The position numbers were made by a program, and so were the translations under genes. Positions 1 through 6,524 of a DNA stretch of 12,995 nt are shown here, in pieces; the stretch's first letter is position 1, and each line of letters opens with the position of its first letter. Below the pieces are notes generated by a model that searched no databases, was not told the DNA's origin, and saw only the letters and a program-made list of their open reading frames with translations. The DNA comes from Competibacteraceae bacterium UBA2788 (lineage in GTDB: Bacteria > Pseudomonadota > Gammaproteobacteria > Competibacterales > Competibacteraceae): NCBI GenBank assembly GCA_002352185.1, contig DEHY01000122.1:6411-19405 (forward strand). The letters are read 5' to 3'.

Positions 1-24
1 TAAATAGAAAATTTAAACAACCTG

Positions 25-48
25 AGAAGGATTGCTATATATCCTTCT
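25..48. repeat. Short inverted repeat (8-bp arms)
   Basis: AGAAGGAT at 25-32 is the exact reverse complement of ATCCTTCT at 41-48, with an 8-nt AT-rich loop. There is no T-run after it on the plus strand, so it is not a clear terminator there. It lies just outside the transposase remnant and could be a leftover element end or a chance hairpin. Nothing else is seen in bases 1-80. Confidence 0.3.
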
Positions 49-80
49 ATGGGAGGCCTCTAATTGACGACACGCTCTAG

Positions 81-251
81 CCCCCAGTTCAGGGCCATCG
101 CGCTATGCAGCCCGGCTACCATACCCTCAGCCATAGGCTGGGATCTCTGAAGCAGGATGCCTTAGCCGAGGTATTTTTGCAGTGGATGCAAGTCGCGTTG
201 CTAAATTTGACCGGTGAGCGGCTGGGCTTGGACGGCAAGACCCATTGCTGA
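81..251 (+). pseudogene. ISAs1-family-like transposase remnant
   Basis: Frame 81-251 is open between a TAG at 78-80 and a TGA at 249-251. It reads PGYHTLSHRLGSL, then an acidic/hydrophobic stretch ending FLQWMQVALLNLTGERLGLDGKT. In ISAs1 (H-repeat type) DDE transposases the matching region has a PS-x-DTF-type segment, an alpha-helical FxxWM-type segment, and an I-A-x-DGKT motif holding the first catalytic aspartate. The fragment stops right after DGKT. I find no continuation in the other two frames through 433, and the N-terminal part is missing as well. It is therefore a short internal piece of about 56 codons, a scar of a former insertion. The family call rests on motif memory rather than alignment; that it is non-functional is clear from its length. 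Confidence 0.5.
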
Positions 252-433
252 ATCTGGGTGGGCGATTGGGTTACCGCCGGGAAGCAACGGGTGCTTGATG
301 GGTTGCCTCGACCCATACGGTGTTCCATCGGTGCAAAATAGGTACAGTGTTCATCCTTGTCCCCCCAACGCCTTGACCAGTCTACCGCAGACCAGCCTGT
401 CGACATTGCATCCTGGCCTGATGCAGACGCCCA

Positions 434-1375
434 TCACAATCCCGTCGAACTCCCGGAAATCACGCCCTCCACACCATGATAAATGCAGGTCAAGGTCTTT
501 TTATTGGTATTCACCGCCTTGGCGCTCTCATCGGTCGACCGCTCATAAGCATGAGCGACGAATTTGTTGCCGCCTTCCATATGGGATTTTTTCTTCCATG
601 TTGCATCGTCCTTATGCCTATCCAAACCATAATCGGCGATTGCCAGCGGCTTCGGCGCGTTATTGACAGTGTCGAACCAGCCCCGCGCCTTATAGCGGTT
701 GCGCAACAGATCACTCATGAAGCATTTGCCCTGTGGGGCAGTCATAATGTATTTGGTCGTCGCGCTGGGAGAACGCAAGCTGTTGGAAAAGATGCCTTCC
801 ACACTTTTATCCTTGGCGGTGTCCCGATCTTGTGGGAAGCAATCCACCAGCCATTCCCACAGATAAACCATATCGCTGTACGTCCCATCCGCCGCTTTGT
901 TCGCCTTCTTTTTACCGGAGGTGATCCTGATGCTGTTGACGTACAACTCTTTTAGCTTCGCTCCCAGGCTTTCCTTATACACACCCGCCGCCAGCCATTG
1001 GAGCGTGTGCGAGAATTCGCCATGGCCGCTGCTCAGCGAATCCTTCCACAGCGCCGCCCCTTCCACATACTTGGCGAAGTCGCTGGTGGGCACATTGGCG
1101 ACCAACACGATATTGGCTTGTGCGCTAAAGCCGTGCTTATCCTTGGCGTAATTCAACAGGGCGCGGGAGAAACGGTTGTGCGCGCCCGGCTCCAGTTTAT
1201 TGTAATACTCTTCCCATATTACCTTGTCCAGCTTGAGAAAGGCGCTAATAAATTCTTTGCCTTGACTTAGAAACCAGGCGATCTCCGCATATTCATCCAA
1301 CATATTATTGCAATCGCCGAACAGTGCCTGAAGGCGATCTTTTGCATTTTTCAATGAACTGATTTCATGGGCCAT
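434..1375 (-). CDS. Hypothetical protein, 313 aa, unrecognised
   Basis: I do not recognise this family. The start at 1375 (MAHEISSLKN) is chosen because an AGGAG lies 7 nt upstream on the minus strand; a longer in-frame reading to 1471 is possible but has no such site. The protein has no signal peptide or membrane segment. It begins with a helical, acidic-basic N-terminal third (residues 1-80), followed by a GHGEFSHTLQW segment at residues 117-127 that looks like a conserved motif with His and Glu residues. The C-terminal half is basic and ends IYHGVEGVISGSS. The gene stands alone on the minus strand between a transposase scar and a divergent group of small genes, which suggests an acquired accessory gene. 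A perfect 10-bp hairpin lies about 40 nt upstream of its start. Its coding is well supported by the uninterrupted 314-codon frame and the good ribosome site; its function is unknown. Confidence 0.75.
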   Translation of the reverse strand: MAHEISSLKNAKDRLQALFGDCNNMLDEYAEIAWFLSQGKEFISAFLKLDKVIWEEYYNKLEPGAHNRFSRALLNYAKDKHGFSAQANIVLVANVPTSDFAKYVEGAALWKDSLSSGHGEFSHTLQWLAAGVYKESLGAKLKELYVNSIRITSGKKKANKAADGTYSDMVYLWEWLVDCFPQDRDTAKDKSVEGIFSNSLRSPSATTKYIMTAPQGKCFMSDLLRNRYKARGWFDTVNNAPKPLAIADYGLDRHKDDATWKKKSHMEGGNKFVAHAYERSTDESAKAVNTNKKTLTCIYHGVEGVISGSSTGL

Positions 1376-1415
1376 GGATTTTCTCCTGACTGTCATCTCT
1401 GAGTGGTGGATAAAT

Positions 1416-1442
1416 GAGAAAGGTTTCTCAATAACCTTTCTC
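1416..1442. promoter_or_regulatory. Perfect 10-bp inverted repeat upstream of the minus-strand orphan gene
   Basis: GAGAAAGGTT at 1416-1425 pairs exactly with AACCTTTCTC at 1433-1442 across a 7-nt loop. It sits 41-67 nt upstream of the ATG at 1375 on the minus strand, so it would lie in the 5' leader or promoter of that gene. It may be an operator or a leader RNA hairpin. No T-run follows in the direction of transcription, so an attenuator is less likely. Confidence 0.45.
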
Positions 1443-1696
1443 CTATGACTGCTCCACACAGCGAATTCCATGCCAGAGTATCGGAACTGTGGTGATCAGA
1501 TTGCAGCCTATTGTTTTTAATGAAACTAATGACTGGTTCAGTCATATCGCCCCTGCATTGGACTTGAATGAGGGGGTGAAACGGCGGAGTCCAGCGGGAT
1601 GCGATGGCTCGGATGCAGCCCGGATCACGACTGGCCTGGAACACCGCCGGATCGAGGAATCGCATCGCTAATCTACATAAATGCGTTAAAAATCGA

Positions 1697-1726
1697 GCAT
1701 TAAGTAACTAAATAGCGACTTAATGC
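1697..1726. repeat. Inverted repeat with 9-bp perfect arms
   Basis: GCATTAAGT at 1697-1705 is the exact reverse complement of ACTTAATGC at 1718-1726, with a 12-nt spacer. The arms are too far apart for a tight hairpin terminator, but the layout fits a dimeric regulator site about 120-145 nt upstream of the gene starting at 1844. Confidence 0.4.
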
Positions 1727-1782
1727 GGATTTAAGGCACGGTTATTCTTTGATGGAATCCGCTTAGCGAGTCGGTAATGGCG

Positions 1783-1796
1783 ATTGGCGCGCCAAT
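1783..1796. promoter_or_regulatory. 14-bp perfect palindrome (possible operator)
   Basis: ATTGGCGCGCCAAT is fully self-complementary and lies 47 nt before the ATG at 1844, within the likely promoter area of the small-gene group. It could bind a homodimeric repressor. No promoter hexamers can be placed around it with confidence. Confidence 0.35.
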
Positions 1797-1843
1797 TGCA
1801 CAGAGCAGGTGTCACTCTGATAAAAGTTATGAGGAGTTCATCC

Positions 1844-2107
1844 ATGCCCAAGACCGTTGCCACGATCCCCATCGCCTGCCTGATTGATTTGATGGAGTTA
1901 ATCAAGGTCGCCGATGGCTATGACGTTGAGCTGCGCCTGAGCGACTACCTCCAGCATTGCCGCCACACCGGCTATGAACCGCCGGCGGAGTTGCTGCAAC
2001 TGGCCCGCGACCACATTACGCGCAAAAGACCGGCATCGCCGCCTCGGTTGCGTCGCCGCGTCAGCGATTTCGCGGGGGCCAGCTTGAACCCGTGCGGTTC
2101 ATCCTGA
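1844..2107 (+). CDS. Small hypothetical protein, 87 aa
   Basis: The start ATG at 1844 has GAGGAG 7 nt upstream. The frame is also open upstream to a TTG at 1784, but that has no ribosome site and lies inside the palindrome. The protein (MPKTVATIPIACLIDL...) looks mostly helical for residues 8-62, mixing leucines with acidic and basic residues, followed by a basic Arg/Pro-rich tail (residues 60-76). It has no signal peptide and no metal or catalytic motif that I recognise. It precedes the zincin-like gene on the same strand with a 74-nt gap, so the two may be co-transcribed. The basic tail allows nucleic-acid binding, but that is speculation. Confidence 0.6.
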   Translation: MPKTVATIPIACLIDLMELIKVADGYDVELRLSDYLQHCRHTGYEPPAELLQLARDHITRKRPASPPRLRRRVSDFAGASLNPCGSS

Positions 2108-2181
2108 CCCTGAAGCGCGCATGAGCTGAGCAGGCTAAATCGACCTGCGTTTATTCCTAACCACCCTCAGGAGATCATTCC

Positions 2182-2670
2182 ATGACCATGCAAATCAACA
2201 TTGGCGATCACACCAGCTCGCAAGCCGGCTATATCGCTTTCCCCAGCAAACATCGTCCCGCGATTCGCTGGGCGCGCACCAAAGCCCAGTGGATCACCCG
2301 GAACCTTCCAGCGGCGGATACCTATTTCAAGGGCCTGCCCAATGGCCGCACACTCACCGAGTTGCTGGCGGACAGCAGTATCTGGGTGAATTTTCACCCC
2401 ACCATGCCGCACTTCGGCGAGACTAATCAGGTCGGCGGCAAGGAGATCGCGATCTCGATCACGTCGTTGCGGATCGGGCGCTGGACGGTGCTGGGGACAT
2501 TGATTCACGAGCTGGCCCATTCCAACGGCGCGCCGATTGACGATGCTCTTGGCAATCCCAGCCCGCTGGCCGAGCGGGCGTTGCTGGCCTGCGGGCTGGG
2601 CAAGCAGTCGGAGTTGACCAGCGGCATAGACGACCCCAGTACGCCCTACGATCCGACTATCCGTCGATGA
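2182..2670 (+). CDS. Putative zincin-like metallopeptidase (HExxH), 162 aa
   Basis: The protein carries TLIHELAHSNGA, with the HExxH zinc-binding and catalytic motif at residues 109-113 (H109, E110, H113), preceded by the hydrophobic segment expected for the active-site helix. There is no later histidine. The downstream helix AERALLACG offers E131, 18 residues after H113, as a possible third ligand in the gluzincin manner. No signal peptide or membrane segment is present, so the protein is cytoplasmic or exported by another route. At 162 aa it is a minimal single-domain zincin. The ATG at 2182 has AGGAG 8 nt upstream. It is followed 116 nt later by a secreted TIMP-like protein, a protease/inhibitor-like arrangement. 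The peptidase fold is likely from the motif; the substrate is unknown. Similar small zincins occur in phage, toxin and housekeeping contexts, which cannot be told apart here. Confidence 0.7.
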   Translation: MTMQINIGDHTSSQAGYIAFPSKHRPAIRWARTKAQWITRNLPAADTYFKGLPNGRTLTELLADSSIWVNFHPTMPHFGETNQVGGKEIAISITSLRIGRWTVLGTLIHELAHSNGAPIDDALGNPSPLAERALLACGLGKQSELTSGIDDPSTPYDPTIRR

Positions 2671-2786
2671 CGCTGCCTCCAGGGCTGTCCCTTTACCCCC
2701 GATCCGGCTGCCGCCAGGACAAGGGAGATTCAAACCATACGGCTATTCAACCGCCCGGCGCAGGCCGGGCCATGGAGGTCTCAACC

Positions 2787-3227
2787 ATGGCGACATCGTC
2801 CATGACGCTTAGAGCAGTCATTCCAGCGGTTTTTCTGCTATTGCTGGCGCTGCCGGTCACCAGCTTTGCCTGCCGCTGTGCTGGCTCCTTGCCGCCAGCA
2901 GCGGCGTATCGGTTGGCGGATACGGTGGTGTTGGGAAAAACAACGGCGGTCAGCGGCGATATCAACCGGGAGGGCTTAACCGCAACCGTGCGGGTGATGC
3001 AGGTCTGGAAACGGACGGTGTCGCCGGAGATCGTCGTTTCCACCACTACCACCTGCGCTTTTTCCTTCCAGGCTAATCAGGAGTATCTGCTGTATCTTTC
3101 CTGGGAGCCGCACAGCAGGCGCTACACCACGAAGGCCTGTGTCGGCAACCAACTGATTGCAGCGGCGGATCAAGCATTACGGTGGCTGAAGAAATACGGC
3201 AGGTCGGTCGCATTGTCGCCTGGATGA
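2787..3227 (+). CDS. Secreted TIMP/NTR-like CxC protein, 146 aa
   Basis: The ATG at 2787 has GGAGGT 7 nt upstream; upstream in-frame readings lack a ribosome site. Residues 8-28 form a signal peptide (R9, hydrophobic core VFLLLLALPV, cleavage after SFA), so the mature protein would begin with C29 in the sequence CRC. Mature CxC is the hallmark of tissue inhibitors of metalloproteinases, whose N-terminal cysteine chelates the target zinc. There are only four cysteines: C29, C31, C90 and C118. Pairing 29-90 and 31-118 would mirror TIMP disulfides 1-70 and 3-99 with similar spacing. The body (LADTVVLGKTTAV, TVRVMQVWKRTV, EYLLYL) fits the beta-barrel OB/NTR fold of bacterial TIMP-like proteins. 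SFAC is not a proper lipobox, so a lipoprotein is less likely. The gene follows the HExxH gene. Inhibitor function is inference; a secreted NTR-like domain is fairly well supported. Confidence 0.7.
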   Translation: MATSSMTLRAVIPAVFLLLLALPVTSFACRCAGSLPPAAAYRLADTVVLGKTTAVSGDINREGLTATVRVMQVWKRTVSPEIVVSTTTTCAFSFQANQEYLLYLSWEPHSRRYTTKACVGNQLIAAADQALRWLKKYGRSVALSPG

Positions 3228-3604
3228 CGAGGCGCAAAGCAGACCGCCAGCCGCAGTTAATCGTAGCGGAAGGTTTGATGGCAAATGGTTCCGATAGGTT
3301 GAGGAATTGCCGTTCTGAGAAGGTCAGAATAAACCGTCCATCGGGCCACAATGAATGGATTGCCGTGATCTTCGGGCCAAAACGAAAGCTTTTCCCAGCC
3401 ATTTCTTTCTGAATCAGCGACCGGGATAGTTATGTAGCTCCGATCTTCGGTCGCGAAGTTCTTACTACCGGCAAGACGCCGCTACCTGGCACCCGTTTTG
3501 CCTAACCTAACACTATATGTGGCCTATTGAGTATGTGCGCAGCGGCCATGATCCGATCTATCGCCTAGATTGCTGAATCTCTGAGCAACCCCAGGAGCTT
3601 GAAT
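3228..3604. other. 377-nt intergenic stretch without a convincing gene
   Basis: Open frames at 3182-3412 (plus) and 3073-3402 (minus) cross this stretch, but neither has a ribosome site and each overlaps the end of the TIMP-like gene. The minus frame starts with about 45 residues that faintly resemble the beta-strands of DUF2442 proteins (ITAIHSL, GRFILTFSE), then loses sense, so a decayed fragment is possible. The right part (3420-3600) has no repeat or terminator that I can define and probably holds the promoter of the next gene. Confidence 0.4.
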
Positions 3605-4504
3605 ATGTCTATCGTTTCCGTTTTACCCTATTGGCTGGTTGATGAGTACCGGAACCCAGGCATTAACACGGATGCCGGTTACATTGCTCTGGATCAGTAC
3701 CTGTGTCAAACACCGGAAAATGGCGGCAACGATAACTGCGCTGCTTTAATCCAGAGTCTTCGTGTGAAGAAAGACCAGGGTACTGGTCCCAAGCTACAAG
3801 ACATGTTTAGTGATAGCCGCCTTGATATTCTTCTCAAGGGGCAAGGCCGGCCTGAGGATTTCGCGACCATTTGGAACTTCATGATCAGGAACAAGGATCA
3901 TTTGAAAAAGATTAATGTGGATGTTAGAGGTCGTCGCCCAAAGTCTGGCAATATCGGGGAAATCCAAAAATCCGGCAATATCTACGATCTCTACTTCAAG
4001 GGCAAAAGCGATGCGGAAGCCATCAAGCAGATGATAAAAGACCGATTTTTTGGCATTGATTGCATCGGGTTCGTCGCGAATTTCATGATTTATGCTGGAC
4101 TTTGGGACAAGTATAAAGGCGCTAATCCCAACAAATGGGATAACTGGCACTTTACTAAAGAGGTGAAGAAAGCTAGAGACATCGAACCTCTCAATATTCT
4201 GTTGTGGTCAGGCCATATTGCCATCGTTGACTGGGTTTGGGAGTACATTGACGACAAGACCGTTAAAGTTGATATTTGCCAGAGTTCCAGCGGTGAGGTA
4301 ACCGGCCCGCAATGCAACGAACGGGTTTTAATTCAGGAAATGAGTTCAAATGTCAAAATCTACAATAAGAAAGACGATCCCGATGAAGACGAACCCCAAG
4401 AATATCGCAAGACATTCAAGATATTACATGCGGGATCACCCAGAATGCCCGTTGACGGGCATGTGTACATCATGAAGCGAAAGAATCTGGAGCTTCATGT
4501 CTGA
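3605..4504 (+). CDS. Putative NlpC/P60-like cysteine hydrolase, 299 aa
   Basis: ATG at 3605 is preceded by AGGAG with 7-nt spacing; the in-frame TTG at 3599 is too close to that site. The C-terminal half shows a papain-like NlpC/P60 pattern: FFGIDCIGFVANFM with candidate nucleophile C153 (compare DCSGFV), PLNILLWSGHIAIVD with candidate base H204 (compare PGDLVFF...HVGIY), and a following strand VDICQSSSG supplying a polar third residue. Such enzymes cleave peptidoglycan peptides or act as amidases or acyltransferases. Residues 1-130 are not recognised. There is no signal peptide, so the target is either cytoplasmic or reached by a dedicated secretion route, for example as a type VI-like effector (speculative). 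The gene is visibly more AT-rich than its neighbours, with AT-ending codons, suggesting a separate origin. It ends convergent with the rhodanese gene; no clear terminator is seen in 4505-4602. Confidence 0.6.
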   Translation: MSIVSVLPYWLVDEYRNPGINTDAGYIALDQYLCQTPENGGNDNCAALIQSLRVKKDQGTGPKLQDMFSDSRLDILLKGQGRPEDFATIWNFMIRNKDHLKKINVDVRGRRPKSGNIGEIQKSGNIYDLYFKGKSDAEAIKQMIKDRFFGIDCIGFVANFMIYAGLWDKYKGANPNKWDNWHFTKEVKKARDIEPLNILLWSGHIAIVDWVWEYIDDKTVKVDICQSSSGEVTGPQCNERVLIQEMSSNVKIYNKKDDPDEDEPQEYRKTFKILHAGSPRMPVDGHVYIMKRKNLELHV

Positions 4505-4602
4505 AGCCGCCCCGGCAACCTTGAATTGAATTCCACCCTGTTCTGCCGCGAAGCCCTAGTGCGCCGGCAAGACCGGTTTCCGGGATTTCACTCACAGCGG
4601 GA

Positions 4603-5100
4603 TCACGTCTGCTTCCAGGGCAACTGCTCGGCGCGCCAGCCGCCGACGCCGCGATGGCCGTGACTGTCAATCTGACCTTCAAAGCCATCCGCCACGTTGT
4701 AGGTGGCATAGCCCCGTTCGGCGAGTCGTTCAGCGGCCTGCCGCGAACGCACCCCGCTCCGACAGATCAGGTACACCGGCTGTTGCGGAGTAATGCCCTT
4801 GGCTTGAAATCCTTTAACGAACCGGGGGTTGCGCTCCATGCCTGGGAATACGGCCCACTCGATCTGCACCACGGTCTTGCCCAAACGGGCGAGGTCGGGA
4901 CCGCCGACGAAGGCCCATTCGGCGCGGGTGCGGACATCGACCAGAATCGCCTCAGCGTGGTCTTGCAGCGCGCGCCACGCCTCAGTAGGGCTGACATCAC
5001 CCAGAAATTGTCCCGGCGTTACGCCAACTTGTTGATGAGCCGGTGAGTGGGATTCAACCTCGGTCAGGTGCGCCTTTTGCGCGGATAAAGCGGACATCAT
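4603..5100 (-). CDS. Single-domain rhodanese-like sulfurtransferase, 165 aa
   Basis: Rhodaneses carry a persulfide on an active-site cysteine and pass sulfane sulfur to acceptors. Here the fold markers are ILVDVRTRAEWAFVG (residues 52-66), the active-site loop LICRSGVRSR (111-120) with catalytic C113, and a C-terminal VADGFEG...GGWRAEQLPW segment typical of this subgroup. There is no signal peptide, so it is cytoplasmic. The start at 5100 (with an adjacent ATG at 5097) follows a GAGAGG ribosome site; the frame is open further upstream but without a better start. It lies 52 nt downstream of the XRE-cupin regulator on the same strand and is probably co-transcribed. Rhodanese genes are known neighbours of family 2A encapsulin/cysteine desulfurase operons, so a role in handling sulfur released by the encapsulated desulfurase is likely by context. 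Confidence 0.88.
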   Translation of the reverse strand: MMSALSAQKAHLTEVESHSPAHQQVGVTPGQFLGDVSPTEAWRALQDHAEAILVDVRTRAEWAFVGGPDLARLGKTVVQIEWAVFPGMERNPRFVKGFQAKGITPQQPVYLICRSGVRSRQAAERLAERGYATYNVADGFEGQIDSHGHRGVGGWRAEQLPWKQT

Positions 5101-5152
5101 GCAATCCTCTCGATGATTAAGTGCAGTTAAATCAGATAAATAAAGATAAAAA

Positions 5153-5827
5153 TCAACCAATGGGTTGCGCATAGGTCATGACCAGGTACATCACCGCTTC
5201 CGTCTTGCTGACATTGCGGTAGGTATGCGGAACATCGGCTACGAATTGAATGGCGTCCCCGGTAGACAGTGAATAGAGGGTCTCATCCACAACGATCTCA
5301 ACCTTGCCGCTGTTGACGATCAGATTTTCGACGGCGCCGGGGGGATGCGGATTGGCGGCTTCGGCCCCCCTGACTTTCAGCCGTAATTCGTAAAATTCCA
5401 CCCGCCGGGGCTTGTCGAAGGGAAACAGCGCCCGCGAGCAAAACCGGCCATCCCTGGAAAACAGCCGTTTCGCGCCCGCTGCCGACATGATCCAGACCCC
5501 TTCCCCCTGATCGGCGCTTAAAAACGCCGAAATCGGCACGTCCAAGGCATGAGCGATTTTCCAGAGTACTGCAATGGTCGGCGTGCTGCATCCCCGTTCG
5601 ATCTGGCTCAGCATCGCCCGGCTGACATGCGACTGCCTTGCTAAATTCTCCAGCGACAGTCCGCGTTGCTTGCGCAATTTGCGAGCGTTGCCGCCGATGA
5701 TAGCGGCCAGCCCTAGAGTCTCCTCGTCCGGCTCGTATTTCACAGAAGCTGACTCCACGCCGGGGGTGCGCAGCGAGGAATAGCTATCGACCCGCAGCTC
5801 AAAATGCCTCGGCGATTCATTATTCAT
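5153..5827 (-). CDS. XRE-cupin transcriptional regulator, SutR-like
   Basis: The 224-aa protein has an N-terminal helix-turn-helix of the XRE/Cro type at about residues 44-98 (IGGNARKLRKQRGLSLENLA, then SHVSRAMLSQIERG) and a C-terminal cupin_2 barrel at about 145-217 (AVENLIVNSGKVEIVV, LSTGDAIQFVADVPHTYRN). This HTH-plus-cupin layout is that of E. coli SutR (YdcN), which controls sulfur-utilisation genes. H161, E167 and H201 could be cupin ligand residues, but the metal set looks incomplete. The ATG at 5827 is preceded by GAGGTGG at a rather long distance, so the start is less certain; residues 1-40 are not part of a known domain. It is divergent from the DUF2325-encapsulin-desulfurase genes and upstream of rhodanese, which makes it the likely local regulator, possibly sensing a sulfur compound. 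The ligand and sign of control are unknown. Confidence 0.85.
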   Translation of the reverse strand: MNNESPRHFELRVDSYSSLRTPGVESASVKYEPDEETLGLAAIIGGNARKLRKQRGLSLENLARQSHVSRAMLSQIERGCSTPTIAVLWKIAHALDVPISAFLSADQGEGVWIMSAAGAKRLFSRDGRFCSRALFPFDKPRRVEFYELRLKVRGAEAANPHPPGAVENLIVNSGKVEIVVDETLYSLSTGDAIQFVADVPHTYRNVSKTEAVMYLVMTYAQPIG

Positions 5828-6193
5828 GGGTCAGGGATCCACCTCAGAGTTCTCTTGATCTACTGTCGTCAGGCGATCAGTGGGTTACAGGCCTGACTAA
5901 TTAGCACGGTTTTTATATACCCATAAACAATAAATATTCATTTTTATATCTAATAAAATTATAAAAAAGGATTTTAGCGGTGACTTGAGAAGCCGCAAAG
6001 GAGAGCGTGGGCTATTTCATTTTTATGAATTTAATAAGCGGTTTTTTTCATATCAATTTTGATCCGTTTAATCGGCTTCCACTCATGTCTATCGAAGATA
6101 AAGGTGGAAATGCATAGCAAAAATTATTGTTTTGCCGTTGGGCCCTCCCAGAATAGATTGAAGTAGTCTAGGGCATTGACAGGAGAAATGAAG
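5828..6193. promoter_or_regulatory. AT-rich divergent promoter region of the encapsulin/sulfur locus
   Basis: These 366 nt lie between the XRE-cupin regulator (leftward) and the DUF2325-like gene (rightward), with no coding frame of note. The centre (5905-6060) is much more AT-rich than the flanks. The 11-mer TTCATTTTTAT occurs twice, at 5937-5947 and 6016-6026, the second copy within an inverted repeat. ATCCGTTTAAT at 6062-6072 recurs with one change as ATCCGTTAAAT at 6515-6525 before the shell gene. This is the expected place for operators of the regulator; exact -35/-10 elements cannot be assigned confidently. Confidence 0.55.
6016..6029. promoter_or_regulatory. Candidate operator: TTCAT-N4-ATGAA inverted repeat
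   Basis: TTCAT at 6016-6020 and ATGAA at 6025-6029 are perfect inverted arms around TTTT. The layout (short arms around four Ts) matches the centre of the larger inverted repeat at 6501-6524, and the right flanks of both read ATnnnTTwAATA. It may be the binding site of the XRE-cupin regulator; AT-rich DNA produces such repeats by chance, so the call is tentative. Confidence 0.35.
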
Positions 6194-6484
6194 ATGTCAG
6201 CTTTAATCGTAGGCGGTGACAAAGTCGGTCAATTCCAGCGCCGTTTGCAGCAATTGGGACATCCGGATGTGCATCACTGGTGCGGACGCAGGAACAGTGA
6301 GTGCCGTCGCCGGATTCCATCCGGTACTCAAGTGATCGTGATGGTGATTGATCAGGTGAATCATGGGCTTGCCACCCACGTTCGACGGATGGCCGATGCC
6401 CGAAGTCTGCCGATCGTTTTCAGTCGGCGCTGTATGGCTGAATTTGATCGGTCATGGCGTCAGGTTTCACGCCGCTTGGTTTGA
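6194..6484 (+). CDS. DUF2325-like small protein, 96 aa
   Basis: The protein opens with MSALIVGGDKVGQFQRRLQQ, followed by HHWCGRR, a hydrophobic strand VIVMVIDQVNHGLATHVRRM and SLPIVFSRRC. This order of a GG-containing first strand, an HW/GR segment, a V-D-x-x-NH strand and a P-x-V-x-SRR strand is that of DUF2325, a small Rossmann-like family of unknown function. Cysteines are C30, C37 and C80. The second ATG, at 6194, is chosen because AGGAG at 6181-6185 is 8 nt away from it but only 2 nt from the ATG at 6188. It is the first gene to the right of the divergent promoter region and precedes the encapsulin gene by 148 nt on the same strand. That gap carries an inverted repeat and a likely second promoter, so the two may be co-regulated rather than strictly one transcript. 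Its role in the sulfur locus is unknown. Confidence 0.8.
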   Translation: MSALIVGGDKVGQFQRRLQQLGHPDVHHWCGRRNSECRRRIPSGTQVIVMVIDQVNHGLATHVRRMADARSLPIVFSRRCMAEFDRSWRQVSRRLV

Positions 6485-6500
6485 TTTCAACATGATCCAC

Positions 6501-6524
6501 TTTAATGGATTTTTATCCGTTAAA
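6501..6524. promoter_or_regulatory. 24-bp inverted repeat upstream of the encapsulin gene
   Basis: TTTAATGGAT at 6501-6510 and ATCCGTTAAA at 6515-6524 form 10-bp arms around TTTT with a single mismatch (a G-U pair as RNA). It starts 17 nt after the DUF2325-like stop. It is followed by A-rich rather than T-rich sequence, so an operator is favoured over an intrinsic terminator. The right arm recurs almost unchanged at 6062-6072. Confidence 0.45.

Larger units (their letters stand above)
1376..1843. other. 468-nt gene-free divergent region with several short inverted repeats
   Basis: This stretch separates the minus-strand orphan gene from the plus-strand small genes and must hold both promoters. 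The short open frames across it lack convincing ribosome sites and look non-coding. The part around 1590-1670 is GC-rich, and 1670-1760 is AT-rich. Besides the hairpin at 1416-1442, it holds a 7-bp-arm palindrome at 1529-1545 (ATGACTG, GTT, CAGTCAT), a 9-bp-arm repeat at 1697-1726 and a 14-bp palindrome at 1783-1796. No RNA gene or known riboswitch was recognised. Confidence 0.5.

Noticed and set aside
434..955. Plus-strand frame 476-955 over the minus-strand orphan gene
   Set aside because: No start signal and shorter than the minus frame, which has an AGGAG at proper spacing.
2167..2733. Minus-strand 188-aa open frame
   Set aside because: Antisense to the HExxH gene, which has a good ribosome site and a catalytic motif; the antisense product looks like random GC-rich coding.
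3073..3402. Minus-strand frame with a faint DUF2442-like start
   Set aside because: Weak ribosome site, resemblance limited to about 45 residues, and the rest is antisense to the TIMP-like gene. At most a decayed fragment.
3182..3412. Plus-strand 76-aa open frame after the TIMP-like gene
   Set aside because: It overlaps the TIMP-like gene, has no ribosome site, and the protein is basic with no recognisable pattern.
3495..3530. Possible integron attC-like GCCTAAC sequence
   Set aside because: No matching inverted GTTAGGC-type partner at a suitable distance, so no attC hairpin can be formed.
4505..4602. Possible bidirectional terminator between convergent genes
   Set aside because: Only short CCGG repeats are present; no stem with a T-run on either strand.
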